From NCBI RefSeq assembly GCF_022095675.1, contig NZ_JAHYSG010000136.1, positions 1 to 30,383 of the forward strand: a DNA stretch of 30,383 nucleotides. The letters run 5' to 3'. The notes under the pieces were generated by a model. That model was given only the letters and a program-made list of their open reading frames with translations, ran no database searches and had not been told where the DNA came from. This DNA comes from Dactylosporangium sp. AC04546. Its GTDB lineage: Bacteria > Actinomycetota > Actinomycetes > Mycobacteriales > Micromonosporaceae. Both the position numbers and the translations under genes were made by a program. Shown here piece by piece: positions 25,183 through 30,383 of the stretch. Within the stretch, counting starts at the first letter, position 1, and each line of letters starts with the position of its first letter.

Positions 25183-25188
25183 TACAGT
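25183..25188 (+). promoter_or_regulatory. -10 hexamer TACAGT of a leaderless promoter
   Basis: TACAGT ends 6 nt before ATG 25195. No Shine-Dalgarno is present, and no leader peptide or attenuator is apparent in the 67-nt gap. Confidence 0.55.
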
Positions 25189-25194
25189 CTCGGA

Positions 25195-26301
25195 ATGCTT
25201 GAGTTCGAGGTTGTTCCCGCCGAGCGCCGCCCGGCCGAGGAGCGCGCGGCGCTGCTGGCCGATCCGGGATTCGGCCGCGTCTTCACCGACCACATGGTCA
25301 CCATCCGGTATGCGGAGTCCAAGGGCTGGTATGACGCCCGCCTGGTGCCGTTCGGGCCGCTGGCACTGTCGCCGGCCACTGCGGCGCTGCATTACGGCCA
25401 GGAGATCTTCGAGGGGCTGAAGGCCTACGCGATGCCTGACGGCGGGGTCGCGCTCTTCCGCCCCGAGGCCAACGCCCGCCGCCTCAACACCACCGCGGTG
25501 CGAATGGCGATGCCCGAGCTCCCCGAGGAGCTGTTCCTGCGTGCCGTGTGGACGCTCGTCGAGGCCGACCGGGAGTGGGTGCCGGCGAAGCCCGGCCAGA
25601 GCCTGTACCTCCGCCCGTTCATGCTCGCGACCGACCCGTTCCTCGGGGTGCGGCCGTCGTCGGAGTACCTGTTCGCGGTGATCGCCTCGCCCGCCGGCTC
25701 GTACTTCGCGGGCGGCGCCAAGCCGGTCACGGTGTGGGTGTCGAAGGACCTCACGCGGGCGGCCCCGGGCGGCACGGGCGCCGTCAAGACGGCCGCGAAC
25801 TACGCCGCGAGCCTGCTGGCCCAGGCCCAGGCCCAGGAGGCCGGCTGCGACCAGGTCGTGTTCCTCGACGCGGTCGAGCGCCGCTGGATCGAGGAGTCGG
25901 GCAGCATGAACGTCTTCTTCGTGTACGACGACGCGATCGTGACGCCGCCGCTCAACGGCTCGATCCTGCCCGGGGTGACCCGCGACTCGGTGCTGCGCCT
26001 GGCCGAGCACCTGGGCTACACGGTGACCGAGCGCCCGTACTCGTTCGACGAGTGGCGCAGCGACGCCGAGAACGGCACCCTGCGCGAGACGTTCGCCAGC
26101 GGCACCGGTGTGGTGATCACGTCGATCGGCGCGGCCCGCACGCAGGACGGCGCGTTCACGATCGCCGACGGCAACGAGGGCCCGGTGACGACCGCGATCC
26201 GCGACGCCATCGTGGGCATCCAGCGCGGCCTGCGCCCCGACCCGTTCGGCTGGTCCGCCCGCCACCCTCGTCGTCCGTCGCCGTCGCCGTCGGCGGAGTA
26301 G
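25195..26301 (+). CDS. ilvE: branched-chain amino acid aminotransferase
   Basis: The 368-aa fold-type IV PLP enzyme interconverts leucine, isoleucine and valine with their 2-oxo acids, using glutamate/2-oxoglutarate. The PLP lysine is Lys198 in GTGAVKTAANYAAS. Other IlvE segments are LHYGQEIFEGLKAYA (65-79), YLRPFMLATDPFLGV (138-152) and IEESGSMNVFF (231-241). Length and the N-terminal FTDHMVTIRY match group II actinobacterial IlvE. The C-terminal Arg/Pro/Ser tail is poorly conserved. The ATG is supported by the leaderless hexamer. No other branched-chain gene is adjacent. Confidence 0.94.
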   Translation: MLEFEVVPAERRPAEERAALLADPGFGRVFTDHMVTIRYAESKGWYDARLVPFGPLALSPATAALHYGQEIFEGLKAYAMPDGGVALFRPEANARRLNTTAVRMAMPELPEELFLRAVWTLVEADREWVPAKPGQSLYLRPFMLATDPFLGVRPSSEYLFAVIASPAGSYFAGGAKPVTVWVSKDLTRAAPGGTGAVKTAANYAASLLAQAQAQEAGCDQVVFLDAVERRWIEESGSMNVFFVYDDAIVTPPLNGSILPGVTRDSVLRLAEHLGYTVTERPYSFDEWRSDAENGTLRETFASGTGVVITSIGAARTQDGAFTIADGNEGPVTTAIRDAIVGIQRGLRPDPFGWSARHPRRPSPSPSAE

Positions 26302-26338
26302 CCGGGCCACGGTCGCCTGATCAGCAGCCCTGGCCCGG
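26302..26338. terminator. stem-loop between convergent ilvE and the DUF2637-like gene
   Basis: CCGGGCCA (26302-26309) and TGGCCCGG (26331-26338) form a perfect 8-bp stem with a 21-nt loop directly after the ilvE stop. TT follows on the plus strand. Confidence 0.55.
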
Positions 26339-26352
26339 TTCCTACCGCTTCT

Positions 26353-27609
26353 TTACCGCTTCGCGGGTATGACGTCCTCCAGGTGGCGGCCGTTGACCGC
26401 GGCGCGGCGGCCGGCGTCGACCTCGCGCTTCCAGGTGCGGACGTAGTTGGAGGCGGTGAGCCGCTCGACGTCGTCGAGGTCGAGCAGGTCGCCCACGAAC
26501 GTCGTCAGCTGCACCACGTCGCGCTGGTCGCCGGCCGGGATGTGCTCGTGCAGCAGTTGGTGCACCTGGTTGCGCAGCGATCCGTCCCGGACGACGGGCG
26601 TCGGGCTGAGGGTCGGCTCCTCGGCGATCTCGGCGATGGCCGACCGGCTGCGCGGCTTGCGCGGCGGCGGCAGGATGCCCTCGATCTCCGTGCGCAGCTC
26701 ACCCAGCGGCGAGGCGCTCGGCGGCGCCGAGACCGGGATCACCGTCGCGGCCTCGGGCAGCGCCAGCTGCTCCTCGGTGTCGATGATCTCGGGCTCCGGA
26801 GGCGCGATCTCCCGCTCCTTGACCGGGGGCTGCTCCACGACGCCGTTGACGGCCAGGCGGGCCGGCGCCAGGTCGGCGGCGATGAGCGCGGTGAGCCCGT
26901 CGTAGTCGGCGCCGTCGGCGAGTCGCAGCGCGATCTCGTCGAGGTCGTAGACGGCTACGGCGATGTCGGCCGTCGTCGGGTCCACGGCGGCGCGGATCTT
27001 GCGGTGCAGCACCTTGGCGATGGCCGCCGTGCGCTGCTCCTTGCGCTTCTCGGCCCGGGCCGCGGCCAGGGAGGTGTAGAGGCCGAGCTTCGTGTCGGCC
27101 TTGGCGAGGTTCTTGGCCCGTAGGGTCATCCACGGGTGTCGGATCCAGTGGCCGACCACCTCGTACGCGGGGGTGGTCGGGGGCAGGTCGCCCTTGGCGC
27201 GCAGCCGGTCGCGGCGCTGGTTCTCGGTGTGCATGAGCCACACGAGGTACCCCAGGGCGGACATTCCGGCGAAGAACCCGGCGAGCAGCTTGTCGTCGTG
27301 GGCCATCCAGTTGAACGCGACCGCGAACGCGGCGATGAGCGCCGACAGGAACCGCGACGCGATCGCCCGCTCGCCCAGCCGGCGTCGCACGTCGGCGTTG
27401 GCGAGCACCACGATGCCGCCCAGCTCGAGCGCGGCGACGGCCGGTATGGCCCAGATCAGCGGGATGCCGAGGGCCTGGACCGCGCCGGTCACCTGCCCGG
27501 CCAGGGCGACCAGCAGGACCACGACGTAGAACAGCTGGCGCATGTAGGAGGTGCGTCGAACGGTCTTCTGCAGGTCGGCGTCGTGTTGGCCAATGCCCGG
27601 CGTCGTCAC
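26353..27609 (-). CDS. DUF2637/SpdB-like membrane protein with C-terminal soluble domain
   Basis: The 418-aa protein has four predicted transmembrane helices near the N-terminus (about 25-46, 50-71, 85-102, 106-126). A basic amphipathic region follows, rich in Lys/Arg (130-215), then a Pro/Glu-rich linker (about 260-330). The C-terminal helical domain (about 340-418, RNQVHQLLHEHI...LTASNYVRTWKREV) could be a nucleic-acid-binding or oligomerisation module. The membrane part resembles DUF2637/SpdB-like proteins known from actinomycete conjugative plasmids; the match is by eye only. GTG 27609 overlaps the stop of the small upstream gene (GTGA), so the two are translationally coupled. No integrase, relaxase or replication gene is in the window. 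Confidence 0.7.
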   Translation of the reverse strand: MTTPGIGQHDADLQKTVRRTSYMRQLFYVVVLLVALAGQVTGAVQALGIPLIWAIPAVAALELGGIVVLANADVRRRLGERAIASRFLSALIAAFAVAFNWMAHDDKLLAGFFAGMSALGYLVWLMHTENQRRDRLRAKGDLPPTTPAYEVVGHWIRHPWMTLRAKNLAKADTKLGLYTSLAAARAEKRKEQRTAAIAKVLHRKIRAAVDPTTADIAVAVYDLDEIALRLADGADYDGLTALIAADLAPARLAVNGVVEQPPVKEREIAPPEPEIIDTEEQLALPEAATVIPVSAPPSASPLGELRTEIEGILPPPRKPRSRSAIAEIAEEPTLSPTPVVRDGSLRNQVHQLLHEHIPAGDQRDVVQLTTFVGDLLDLDDVERLTASNYVRTWKREVDAGRRAAVNGRHLEDVIPAKR

Positions 27610-27827
27610 CGGTTTCTCCCGTCATCCGCTGCGGGCAGCGGGTATCCCCGTGCCGCGAGGAACTCAGCCAGCGCGAGGTCCACGGAGCTCTGCACCGTGG
27701 TGTTGTGATCGACGACGAACCGCTGCAGCATCTGCTCGATCTCGACCCGTACCCGGGTGTTGAGCTGCACGCGCTCGAAGCGCGGCCGCTGCGGCGGCAT
27801 CGCCACCGTCTTCTCTGTCGCGTCCAA
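27606..27827 (-). CDS. ribbon-helix-helix-like small protein
   Basis: The 73-aa protein has a flexible basic N-terminus followed by a ribbon-helix-helix-like core: FERVQLNTRVR (17-27) as strand, VEIEQMLQRFVVDHN (28-42) as helix A, and TVQSSVDLALAEFLAARGY (44-62) as helix B. Such dimers bind DNA as antitoxins, plasmid partition repressors (ParG-like) or autoregulators. The TTG start at 27827 is inferred from GGGAGA 7 nt upstream. An in-frame GTG at 27803 is an alternative. It is the first gene of a two-gene operon with the DUF2637-like membrane protein. Three GCTAGC sites lie just upstream, a likely autoregulatory target. Confidence 0.72.
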   Translation of the reverse strand: MDATEKTVAMPPQRPRFERVQLNTRVRVEIEQMLQRFVVDHNTTVQSSVDLALAEFLAARGYPLPAADDGRNR

Positions 27828-27840
27828 GTGGATCTCTCCC

Positions 27841-27869
27841 GCTAGCCGTTTGCTAGCGGGGACGCTAGC
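27841..27869. promoter_or_regulatory. triple GCTAGC operator upstream of the RHH-like gene
   Basis: Three copies of the palindromic hexamer GCTAGC lie at 27841-27846, 27852-27857 and 27864-27869, spaced 11 and 12 bp start to start, about one helical turn. They directly precede the Shine-Dalgarno of the ribbon-helix-helix-like gene. A -10-like TAGCGT on the minus strand overlaps the distal copy. Phased short repeats are how ribbon-helix-helix dimers usually bind. Confidence 0.7.
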
Positions 27870-27996
27870 AAAGCATCCGTCGATGGCCGAATCAGACACG
27901 CCGCCGCCGTCGTCCTCGCGGTGTAGTCCTTCCGGCCTCCGGGTCTCGGGGTCCGCTCGGGGTCGCTCCCTGATGTGCGGCTCATACGCTCCGCCA

Positions 27997-28002
27997 TACC
28001 GT
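27997..28002 (+). promoter_or_regulatory. -10 hexamer TACCGT of a leaderless promoter
   Basis: TACCGT ends 6 nt before ATG 28009. There is no Shine-Dalgarno. Confidence 0.55.
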
Positions 28003-28008
28003 CCTTGC

Positions 28009-28593
28009 ATGGCCTTTCTTGAAGCGGTACCGGGACCCCTGCTGGGCCTCGCGCTCGGTCTGGTCATGCTGCTCGACGCGATCCCGCTCATCGGCATCCT
28101 CGTGCCGGCGGACGTCGCGATCCTCACCACGTCGGGCTCGGTCGATCCGTTCAGCAGCCTCGGCTGGATCGTCGCCGGCTGCCTCGCCGGCTGGTCGATC
28201 ACCTTCTTCGCCGGGCGGTATCTCGGCGAGCGGTTACGCCGCGGCCGCTTCGGCGCATGGGTCGGCGCCGAGCGGTGGGCCACCGCCGACCGGGTCGTCC
28301 GCGAGGGCGGCAGCCGGATCCTGGTGACCGCGCCGTTCCTGCCGTTCGTCAACACGCTCGTCCCGCTCGCCGCCGGCGGCCTCCGGATGCCCTATGGGCG
28401 CTTCCTGCGCACCGCCGCGATCGGGTCGGTGCTCTGGGGCGGGCTGTACGTCGGCCTGGGCACGCTCGCCGAGCAGGTCGCCGGTGTGCTGCCGACGGGC
28501 AACCTGACGATGATCGTCACTGTCGCCCTCGGGCTGACCTTCGGCTGGATCGCCTTGCTGGGCACCCGCAAGCTGGCTACCGTCCGTAGTTGA
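28009..28593 (+). CDS. DedA-family (VTT-domain) membrane protein
   Basis: The 194-aa integral membrane protein has the DedA/SNARE-associated layout. There is a re-entrant N-terminal part with IPLIGILVPADVAIL (25-39), then GWSITFFAGRYLGERL (61-76), and the second re-entrant loop TAPFLPFVNTLVPLAAG (107-123). DedA proteins transport or scramble polyprenyl-phosphate or phospholipids, or support proton-motive force. The second loop usually carries two essential arginines in a pattern like RFxPxxR. Here the positions are Pro109 and Asn115, so this is a divergent member. ATG 28009 is fixed by the leaderless hexamer. A longer in-frame opening starting at 27757 would overlap the divergent operon and is rejected. 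Confidence 0.82.
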   Translation: MAFLEAVPGPLLGLALGLVMLLDAIPLIGILVPADVAILTTSGSVDPFSSLGWIVAGCLAGWSITFFAGRYLGERLRRGRFGAWVGAERWATADRVVREGGSRILVTAPFLPFVNTLVPLAAGGLRMPYGRFLRTAAIGSVLWGGLYVGLGTLAEQVAGVLPTGNLTMIVTVALGLTFGWIALLGTRKLATVRS

Positions 28594-28636
28594 ACGGTAG
28601 GCGTTCTCGGTCCTGCGCAATCCGGTGACGATTCGG

Positions 28637-28642
28637 TAATCT
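28637..28642 (+). promoter_or_regulatory. -10 hexamer TAATCT of the riboswitch transcript
   Basis: TAATCT lies about 42 nt before the riboswitch begins and is the best -10 in the gap. The -35 is weak (TGCGCA at 17 nt). Transcription would start near 28649. Confidence 0.4.
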
Positions 28643-28683
28643 GAGCCCGGATTCGCCTGGCGGCGCCCCTCGGTGCCAGTGGA

Positions 28684-28803
28684 TCCGCCGCCGAATCGGT
28701 TTCGACCGAACCGGGGACCCACCGATTTCTGGGGTGAATCCGCATTCGCGGTAGGGCCATCTGTTCCGTCCCGAACCCGTCAGCTAACTCGGTAGGCGGC
28801 GCG
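28684..28803 (+). ncRNA. c-di-AMP riboswitch (ydaO/yuaA type)
   Basis: The region shows the conserved blocks of this class in order: CCGCCGAATC, GGGGACCCA, TTTCTGGGGTGAATC, GGTAGGGCC, CCCGAACCCGTCAGCTAAC and CTCGGTAGGCGGC. The closing helix pairs CGCCGCC (28686-28692) with GGCGGCG (28795-28801). It lies 15 nt upstream of the gene for a secreted wall hydrolase, the typical target in actinobacteria. There, high c-di-AMP is known to turn expression off. The Shine-Dalgarno GGAGGG follows the closing helix directly, so control could act on termination or on translation. Confidence 0.92.
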
Positions 28804-28817
28804 CGGAGGGACAGAAA

Positions 28818-29840
28818 GTGATCAATATGCGACGCCGGGCGGCACTCCTGCTGGCTGCGGTGCTCGTCACGGTGGGTGCGTGGGCCACGCCCGCGTCGGC
28901 CGCACCGGGCGATCCGACCGCGCCGCCGGACGAGGGCAGCGCCAACCTGACCCTGGGCGAGAAGCTCGAGCAGGCCAACCGCGAGTTCCTCGACGCCCAG
29001 ACGATCCTGGAGGCGTCGAAGAAGAAGCAGGCCGAGCTCGCCGAGCAGATGGCCGCCATGCAGCGTGAAATGGCGCCGGTGCAGGAGTCGGTCAATCTCA
29101 TCGCCGCCGCGTCCTACCGCACCGGCGGCATCCGCATCACGTCGGCGCTCATCACCACCGACTCGCCCGACCAGTTCATGGACCGGGCGGTGCTGGTGAA
29201 CACGATCGCGCGGTACAACGACCGTCAGATCGCCCGCCTCAACAAGCTGCAGGCCGACCTGGCCGAGGCCAAGAAGGCGAGCGACGAGGAGGTCGCCAAG
29301 CAGCAGGCCCAGACCGACATCATGGGCAAGAAGAAGAAGGACGCCGAGACCGCCCTGACGAAGCTGGGCAACGGCAGGGCCGACGGCTACGTGAACGCCA
29401 ACTCACCGCTGGCCAATCCGGCCCCGCGCAACGCCGACGGCTCCTGGCCCGCCGAGAAGTGCATCATCGACGACCCCACGACGCCCAAGGGCTGCATCAC
29501 CCCGCGCATGATCCACTCGGTGAAGGAAGCCAGGAACGCGGGATTCACGAGATACTATTCGTGCTTCCGCCCGTCGGGCCCGTACGAGCACCCGAAGGGC
29601 CGAGCGTGCGACTTCGCCGCCCAGTCCGGCGGCTTCGGCGGCGTGGCCACCGGCGGTGACAAAACCTACGGCAGCAACCTGGCGGCGTTCTTCGTCAAGA
29701 ACGCGAGGGCGTTGGGCGTCCTCTACGTGATCTGGTTCCGCCAGGTATGGACTCCGGCGGCCGGCTGGCACGCGTACAGCGGCGGCAACGGCGACCCGTC
29801 CAGTGACCATACGAATCACGTCCATCTGAGCGTGTACTGA
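28818..29840 (+). CDS. secreted coiled-coil protein with M15/VanY-like peptidase domain
   Basis: The 340-aa protein has a signal peptide (1-28, cleavage ASA|AP), a long N-terminal coiled coil (about 44-185, like the regulatory helices of PcsB/RipA-type hydrolases) and a C-terminal domain (about 215-340). The C-terminal domain contains EHPKGRACDFAA, with His258 and Asp265, and DHTNHVHLSV, with His334 and His336. This is the zinc-ligand pattern H-x6-D...H of D,D-carboxypeptidase/M15-like domains, in the ARB_07466-type variant. It probably cleaves peptidoglycan stem peptides, and the coiled coil may control access. GTG 28818 has GGAGGG 7 nt upstream. ATG 28827 is an alternative. Expression is under the c-di-AMP riboswitch. 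Confidence 0.87.
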   Translation: MINMRRRAALLLAAVLVTVGAWATPASAAPGDPTAPPDEGSANLTLGEKLEQANREFLDAQTILEASKKKQAELAEQMAAMQREMAPVQESVNLIAAASYRTGGIRITSALITTDSPDQFMDRAVLVNTIARYNDRQIARLNKLQADLAEAKKASDEEVAKQQAQTDIMGKKKKDAETALTKLGNGRADGYVNANSPLANPAPRNADGSWPAEKCIIDDPTTPKGCITPRMIHSVKEARNAGFTRYYSCFRPSGPYEHPKGRACDFAAQSGGFGGVATGGDKTYGSNLAAFFVKNARALGVLYVIWFRQVWTPAAGWHAYSGGNGDPSSDHTNHVHLSVY

Positions 29841-29896
29841 TTCTTTCTGGCTCGGGTCCGTGCAAGGCACGACCGTCGCTCCCGCCAGACACCGCT

Positions 29897-29928
29897 CGTG
29901 CCGCCGGTGCATTCGCCCCGGCGGCACG
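29897..29928 (+). terminator. stem-loop terminator after the M15-like gene
   Basis: CGTGCCGCCGG (29897-29907) and its exact complement (29918-29928) form an 11-bp stem with a 10-nt loop, 57 nt after the stop codon. Confidence 0.6.
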
Positions 29929-30020
29929 GACGCTGCCGTCGCCGTCGTGTCAAGAACCCGCGGGCTACGCCCGCGCGGATGCCCGCCGTGGTCGGCGTCC
30001 CGTGCCGCCGTCGGCTCGGA

Positions 30021-30089
30021 CGCACAGACGTAGGTCGATCCACCCTCCGAAACAAGATCAGCCCGGGTGGATCGACCGAGGTCTGCACG
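30021..30089. repeat. 69-bp inverted repeat
   Basis: Arms of 25 nt (30021-30045 and 30065-30089) pair with four mismatches. The inner 13 bp are perfect (GGTCGATCCACCC at 30033-30045 with 30065-30077) around a 19-nt loop. Confidence 0.85.
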
Positions 30090-30091
30090 TC

Positions 30092-30147
30092 CATGATCAA
30101 GGGAAACCTCTGGTTGCCATGGCAGCCAGATCCTTCCCACGATCATG
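30092..30147. repeat. 56-bp imperfect palindrome
   Basis: Two 28-nt halves, beginning CATGATC and ending GATCATG, match at 22 of 28 positions. The centre CTGGTTGCCATGGCAGCCAG has one mismatched pair. It begins 2 nt after the preceding inverted repeat. There is no loop, so it is more likely a dispersed palindrome or protein site than a terminator. Confidence 0.85.
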
Positions 30148-30160
30148 AAACGGCCGGGCG

Positions 30161-30340
30161 GTGATCGCTGTTTCGGCATGTTCGTCCGAAGTCGAGGCGG
30201 GTGATCGCTGTTTCGGCGCGATCGCTCCATGAACCCAAGGCGTGATCGCTGTTCGGCGCGTCCGTCCCGGGCCCAGGTGGGTGATCGTCGTTTCCGCACG
30301 TTCGCTCCGTGGCCCGAGCGGGTGATCGGCGATGTGCAGG
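30161..30340. repeat. degenerate tandem repeat, about 40-bp period
   Basis: Units start at 30161, 30201, 30242, 30281 and 30322, each opening with GTGATCG. The first two share GTGATCGCTGTTTCGGC. Periods are 40, 41, 39 and 41 bp, and the rest of each unit is a looser TTCGCTCCGTG..CCCGAGGCGGG. The last unit is strongly diverged. The array may continue beyond the window. Confidence 0.85.
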
Positions 30341-30383
30341 GTGGGCAGCGCGAAGACGGGCGGTGCGGCGGGGCGGGCGGTGC

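Larger units (their letters stand above)
29841..30383. other. gene-free, repeat-rich end of the window
   Basis: No open frame here has a start with a Shine-Dalgarno or leaderless hexamer, or a recognisable product. The stretch contains, in order, a terminator-like stem, a 69-bp and a 56-bp inverted repeat, and a degenerate tandem array of about 40-bp units that reaches close to the window edge. Confidence 0.7.

Noticed and set aside
26353..27827. Integrated plasmid or conjugative element
   Set aside because: Only the RHH-like and SpdB-like pair is present. No integrase, relaxase, FtsK/TraB or tRNA attachment site was seen, and base composition matches the neighbours.
30161..30383. CRISPR-like array
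   Set aside because: The spacing is about 40 bp in total, with no conserved repeat separated by unique spacers; the unit itself is degenerate throughout. No cas gene is seen.

Overview
The window is chromosomal DNA from a very GC-rich actinobacterium. GTG and TTG starts, strong GC bias at third codon positions, actinobacterial families (DUF6401, DUF6328, a PspC-domain protein, an LprG-type lipoprotein with a P55-type exporter, a CebR-type operator) and many leaderless promoters all fit. Overall style suggests a filamentous soil genus of the Micromonosporaceae type. That placement is an inference, since no rRNA or marker gene is present.

Layout. 1-245 holds the possible tail of an upstream gene and a 168-bp inverted repeat. 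245-6417 (all +) carries a nitroreductase, a small conserved protein, glutaryl-CoA dehydrogenase, a DUF4230 protein, an orphan sugar-type ABC ATPase, a polytopic membrane protein and a hotdog-fold protein. 6534-10384 (+) carries a GH3 N-acetylhexosaminidase-like enzyme and an lprG/P55-like lipoprotein-exporter pair. 10341-13903 is a mosaic of two DUF6401 paralogues (-), a PspC protein (-), a secreted CAP protein (+), a secreted phytase-like esterase behind a PHO-box-like site (+), and a DUF6328 membrane protein (+). 13904-16516 (+) is a secreted multi-domain GH9 cellulase with a perfect CebR/CelR operator at its promoter.

24092-16612 (-) is a complete seven-gene form I aerobic CO dehydrogenase cluster: coxM, coxS and coxL (AYACSFR active-site motif), then an XdhC/CoxF-like protein fused to a C-terminal YHS domain, then coxD, coxE and the membrane anchor coxG. 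Most junctions overlap or nearly so, so the cluster is probably one operon, perhaps with a second start in the 96-nt gap after coxL. The enzyme would oxidise trace CO as an energy supplement for a heterotroph. The cluster order is M-S-L-F-D-E-G instead of the classical M-S-L-D-E-F-G.

24273-30383 carries a spermidine-synthase-like protein, the branched-chain aminotransferase ilvE, a translationally coupled pair of a ribbon-helix-helix-like protein and a DUF2637/SpdB-like membrane protein (-) with a triple GCTAGC operator, a DedA-family protein, and a secreted coiled-coil M15-like peptidoglycan hydrolase controlled by a c-di-AMP (ydaO/yuaA) riboswitch. The last 540 bases have no credible gene. 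They hold a terminator-like stem, two long palindromes and a degenerate tandem array of about 40-bp units.

Regulatory themes. Six genes have a TANNNT hexamer exactly 6 nt before the start codon, which indicates leaderless transcription. Palindromic elements sit 4 to 8 nt after stop codons at three loci. Two of them, 8.5 kb apart, are copies of one 75-bp element.
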